Below, in pieces: positions 63,010 to 64,000 of a stretch of 64,000 nt of DNA. The number at the start of each line of letters is the position of its first letter. Within the stretch, counting starts at the first letter, position 1. The translations under genes and the position numbers were made by a program. The stretch is from CAINVV01 sp963663675 (GTDB taxonomy: Bacteria; Bacteroidota; Bacteroidia; Bacteroidales; Prolixibacteraceae). Where the stretch lies: NCBI GenBank assembly GCA_963663675.1, contig OY760498.1, positions 3,596,001-3,660,000 on the forward strand, in the 5' to 3' direction. A model generated the notes under the pieces. The model was not told where the DNA came from and made no database searches. It was given only the letters and a program-made list of their open reading frames with translations.

Positions 63010-64000
63010 CTATAAGAAATCGGTTAAGAATTTCCTCAGAGGGATATGAATAATACCTTCATAACTTGTCCCTGAATAATCATCCAAAGTGATTACATAT
63101 TTGGGATAATTATCTTTTATAGCCATCAGATTTCCAAATTCCCGTTCCATGGTTTGTTTCTCAGTAATTCTTAAGGCAACCTGAATGTATATTTTTTCAG
63201 ATTGACGTTCACCAATGAAATCGATTTCTTTTTCATTCTGCTTTCCAATCAGAACCGAATAACCAATCGATTTAAGATGAAGATAAACCGTATTTTCAAT
63301 GATTTGGCCCAAATCAAAGGGAGAAAAACCTGCTATGGAATTCCTTAATCCAATATCGTTAAAATAATATTTTTCGCCAACTTCAAAAACCTTTTTGCCC
63401 TGAATGTCAGACCGCTGAACATTCGATATCAACATAGCAGTTGTGAGATAATTCAGATAATTTAGGATCGCTGTTATTGAAATAGAGACATTTTGAGATT
63501 TCAGGAAATTACCTATTCCTCTTGCAGAAATGAGGTTGCCGGTCTCGTTGGCCAAATATTTAATAAGCCTGACCAGAAAATCAACATTCCGTACTTCAAA
63601 CCTTGAAACAACATCCCTGAAAAGAATTGACTGGCTTATATTTTTGAGATAATCAAAAACGGTTTCATCCGTAAGGTCCAAGTGAATTAAATATGGAAGC
63701 CCACCATATTTCAGATACTTTTCGAGACTATCGGAAGCATTTTCAAGCCTATGAAAAATTAAGAATTCAGGATAACTCAATGCATAGACAGGTATTTCGA
63801 TGTATCTGCCACCTAAGTAGGTTCCCAGTTCTCCGGAAAGAATATGGGCATTGCTCCCAGTGCAATAAATATCATATCCACCTTCAGCAAGAAGACTCCT
63901 TAGTGTTTTTTCAAATTCAGGAACCATTTGAATTTCGTCAATCATCAGAAAATTCAGTTCATCGGCTTTTGATACTGATTTAATGTATTTGTAAAGAGAA
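63010..64000 (-). CDS. DUF4143-type AAA ATPase, 5' end cut by window
   Basis: The frame is open to base 64000; an internal ATG at 63945 (MIDEIQMV) gives 311 residues but the frame continues upstream (SLYKYIKSVSKADELNFL). Walker B is LMIDEIQM; Walker A is beyond the window. CTGSNAHILSGEL is sensor-like. The C-terminal half is a DUF4143 domain (KYYFNDIGLRNSIAG, then ENTVYLHLKSIGYSV) with a restriction-endonuclease-like ending (KEIDFIGE and EKIYIQVALRITEKQT). Such ATPases are frequent in Bacteroidota accessory regions; function unknown. Confidence 0.88.
   Translation of the reverse strand, partial: SLYKYIKSVSKADELNFLMIDEIQMVPEFEKTLRSLLAEGGYDIYCTGSNAHILSGELGTYLGGRYIEIPVYALSYPEFLIFHRLENASDSLEKYLKYGGLPYLIHLDLTDETVFDYLKNISQSILFRDVVSRFEVRNVDFLVRLIKYLANETGNLISARGIGNFLKSQNVSISITAILNYLNYLTTAMLISNVQRSDIQGKKVFEVGEKYYFNDIGLRNSIAGFSPFDLGQIIENTVYLHLKSIGYSVLIGKQNEKEIDFIGERQSEKIYIQVALRITEKQTMEREFGNLMAIKDNYPKYVITLDDYSGTSYEGIIHIPLRKFLTDFL

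Overview
The window comes from a Bacteroidota chromosome. The evidence is a lamin-tail protein with a gliding-motility-type C-terminal domain, a carboxypeptidase-regulatory-domain stub typical of SusC/TonB receptors, a FISUMP-domain lipoprotein, PorT-like and YceI proteins, many secreted glycosidases, a TAnnTTTG-type promoter in front of the tRNA, and starts that mostly lack Shine-Dalgarno sequences. The carbohydrate genes suggest a free-living or sediment glycan degrader, but the genus cannot be read from this sequence.

Layout. 1-12.5 kb holds housekeeping and signalling genes: a 5'-cut prmC, a lamin-tail surface protein, asd, hflX, yceI, an AraC regulator and a 1591-residue hybrid kinase with eight PAS domains. 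12.8-19 kb is a first glycan block (GH33 sialidase, GH38 alpha-mannosidase) with a frameshifted malate/lactate dehydrogenase remnant. 19-34 kb holds an acyl-CoA synthetase, a truncated CDF transporter, a PIG-L deacetylase, a CusB/CusA-type RND efflux pair without TolC, a penicillin acylase, an HD protein, a PQQ propeller and an outer-membrane barrel. 34-45.3 kb is a second glycan block: a Crp/Fnr regulator, GH92, an unassigned secreted TIM-barrel protein, GH43, a DUF4838-like protein, and a deletion scar joining a formylglycine-enzyme-like fragment to a sialidase fragment. 45-56.4 kb holds a class IV aminotransferase, L-2-hydroxyglutarate oxidase, an M2-type peptidase, a thioesterase, a three-gene propeller operon and a TPR-kinase/LuxR pair.

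At 56.6 kb a tRNA-Ala(GGC) marks a change. Beyond it the DNA is visibly richer in A+T and contains a serine recombinase, a Dam-type methylase followed 4 nt later by a 772-residue fusion protein, a FISUMP lipoprotein, a receptor stub, a broken DUF3850-like gene and a DUF4143-type ATPase running off the end. This looks like one edge of an integrated island.

The strongest candidate for an undescribed system is the two-gene module at 58159-61297. A D12-class adenine methyltransferase is paired with a protein that joins, in order, a PD-(D/E)XK-like nuclease domain, a DGQHR (DndB-like) domain and a Swt1-type HEPN domain with an R-X4-H motif. It reads like a modification-guided defence system with both a DNA-cleaving and an RNA-cleaving module. 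Several gene remnants in the window (Ldh2-type, FGE/sialidase chimera, DUF3850, small membrane protein, TonB-receptor stub) were found by reading frames through stops and shifts. Sialidase, GH38 and GH92 together suggest breakdown of sialylated, mannose-rich N-glycans, and the truncated second sialidase locus suggests this capacity was once larger.
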